6,917 nt of DNA from CAYTAP01 sp964435775. Lineage in GTDB: Bacteria; Planctomycetota; Phycisphaerae; Tepidisphaerales; Tepidisphaeraceae. The DNA is taken from NCBI GenBank assembly GCA_964435775.1, contig CAYTAP010000161.1, positions 1 through 6,917 of the forward strand, given 5' to 3'. Positions within the stretch are counted from its first letter, which is position 1, and each line of letters starts with the position of its first letter. The notes beneath the pieces were generated by a model. The model was not told the origin of the DNA and did no database searches. It worked only from the letters and a program-made list of their open reading frames with translations. Shown one piece after another: positions 6,052 to 6,917 of this stretch. The position numbers and the translations under genes are program-made.

Positions 6052-6845
6052 ATGTTGCATGGCACGGACGCCTTACCCATTGGACTTACCGACCAGCAGT
6101 GGTCGATCATCGCGCCATTGATCCCGCCGGCCGAGCCGGGCGGACGGCGGCGGTCGGTTGACATGCGTGAAGTCTTCAACGGCATTTTATATCTCAACCG
6201 CACCGGCTGTTCCTGGCGGCACTTGCCCCACGAGTTTCCGCCGTGGGGGACGGTACACTATTATTACAGGCGATTTCGGCTGGACGGCACCTGGGAGTTG
6301 ATTCATGACAAGCTCCGCGAAAAGGTTCGACGAAAGGCCGGGCGAAAACCCACCCCCAGCGCCGCCGTCATCGACAGACAGTCGGTCAAGACCGTCGGGC
6401 CGCAAAAAAAGGGACGCGTGGATATGACGCGGGCAAGAAAATCACCGGTAGACAGCGGCACATCTGCGTCGAAACGCTGGGGTTGATACTGGCCGTCGTC
6501 GTGCATGCCGCCAACATCCAGGATCGTGACGGCGGCCTGGAAGTGCTGATGCGGATGATCGGGCGGTTTGGCCGATTGAAGCTCATCTGGGCCGATGGCG
6601 GCTACGCCGGGATGTTTGTGAAGGAAGCCGCATGGTATTGCCGCAGGGTGATTCGGATCGTCACGCGGCCACAACTCAAACGGTTTGTCGTGTTGCCCAA
6701 GCGCTGGATCGTGGAGCGGACGTTTGGATGGTTCGGCCGATATCGCCGCCTGAGCAGGGACTATGAAACACTGTCCGAGAGCAGCGAGTCGATGATTCAT
6801 CTCGCCATGATCAATTTGATGCTTCATCGACTTCAGTTCGGATAA
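6052..6845 (+). CDS. IS5-family DDE transposase, two frames joined by -1 frameshift
   Basis: The first frame (6052-6486, 144 residues alone) carries the IS5 N-terminal domain (LTDQQWSIIAPLIPP, RRSVDMREVFNGILYLNRTG, LPHEFPPWGTVHYYYRRF) and the first catalytic Asp in AVIDRQSVKT. Family similarity then switches to the -1 frame, open from before 6411 to TAA 6843-6845: RGYDAGKKITGRQRH, LILAVVVHAANIQDRDG, LIWADGGYAG with the second Asp, and FVVLPKRWIVERTFGWF with the catalytic Glu. A -1 slip at 6405-6411 joins them into 264 residues, normal length for the family, with no homologous segment lost. The protein cuts and joins the element's ends. Unslipped translation gives a truncated product with a meaningless tail after residue 120. 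It starts with ATG 6052 without a clear ribosome site. The alternative is a simple frameshift mutation, but the perfect slippery site argues for programmed frameshifting. Confidence 0.85.
6405..6411 (+). promoter_or_regulatory. A AAA AAG slippery site for -1 ribosomal frameshifting
   Basis: The heptamer lies exactly in the zero-frame phasing (A, AAA, AAG) required for tandem slippage, as in the well-known bacterial dnaX-type sites. A -1 slip here leads directly into the frame holding the rest of the transposase. A short hairpin, CGCGT (6415-6419) with ACGCG (6427-6431), begins 3 nt downstream and could stimulate the shift, although the spacing is short. Confidence 0.7.
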
Positions 6846-6850
6846 TTATA

Positions 6851-6867
6851 CTTCTCACACGCGTTCT
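6851..6867 (-). repeat. Right terminal inverted repeat of the insertion sequence
   Basis: Read on the minus strand this is AGAACGCGTGTGAGAAG, the partner of the left repeat. It starts 5 nt after the transposase stop codon. Confidence 0.75.
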
Positions 6868-6917
6868 TATATTGAGCAGCTATGGTGAAGGTCACAACTC
6901 TCAACGGCTGGTGACGG

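Larger units (their letters stand above)
6025..6867 (+). mobile_element. IS5-family insertion sequence (frameshifting, IS427-like)
   Basis: An element of about 843 bp is bounded by imperfect terminal inverted repeats matching at 15 of 17 positions and carries one transposase. Its size, compact layout (transposase ATG 27 nt from the outer left end, stop 22 nt from the right end) and two-frame organisation fit the IS427-type branch of the IS5 family. No clear target duplication is visible: the left flank reads CCTG and the right flank TATA, so the outer boundary is uncertain by a few bases. Both ends and all three catalytic residues are present, so it could be active. Confidence 0.75.

Noticed and set aside
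6483..6845. Separate gene starting at TTG 6483 for the C-terminal half of the transposase
   Set aside because: The similar frame continues upstream of this codon to the slippery site at 6405-6411, so this half is reached by frameshifting rather than by an independent start.
6882..6914. Ten-codon frame MVKVTTLNGW right of the insertion sequence
   Set aside because: Too short, without a ribosome site or context; probably chance.

Overview
The window is GC-rich bacterial DNA that looks planctomycete. This is inferred from protein style: a cytosolic GTPase with split CPHC/CPRC zinc knuckles, an N-terminal domain reading 'TSAPKGLKPGS.GFCTVA', and bitopic membrane proteins with low-complexity linkers. 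I recognise these combinations from Planctomycetes, but no search was run.

Layout. (1) Positions 1-2269, minus strand: the first 756 codons of a large protein that runs off the left edge. It has a GAP1-N2-like (GTPase-associated protein 1) N-terminal domain, a low-complexity linker, one membrane span, a Pro/Thr/Gln-rich linker and a beta-rich extracytoplasmic region. (2) 2400-3908, minus: its operon partner, a 502-residue zinc-ribbon GTPase of the GAP1-associated 'double-GTPase' type. (3) 3909-4186: a compact divergent control region with two back-to-back sigma70-like promoters, a central palindrome and a mirrored box at each start site. (4) 4187-5800, plus: a 537-residue protein with two zinc ribbons, one membrane span, a charged coiled coil and five copies of an unrecognised IGEDSxxR repeat. 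(5) 5801-6024: a short intergenic stretch with a hairpin behind the repeat gene. (6) 6025-6867: an apparently complete IS5-family insertion sequence whose transposase is split over two frames and joined by a perfect A AAA AAG slippery heptamer. (7) 6868-6917: nothing recognisable.

How the parts may work together. The GTPase and the divergent repeat protein both begin with a closely similar zinc ribbon, which suggests they belong to one system. Both membrane proteins are predicted to have a cytosolic N-terminus and an outer C-terminal part, with the soluble GTPase between them on the cytosolic side. My inference is a membrane-anchored, GTPase-switched signalling or conflict (defence-type) system: GAP1 is the documented partner of these GTPases, and the repeat protein is a new candidate third component. 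The insertion sequence downstream is compatible with an accessory location.
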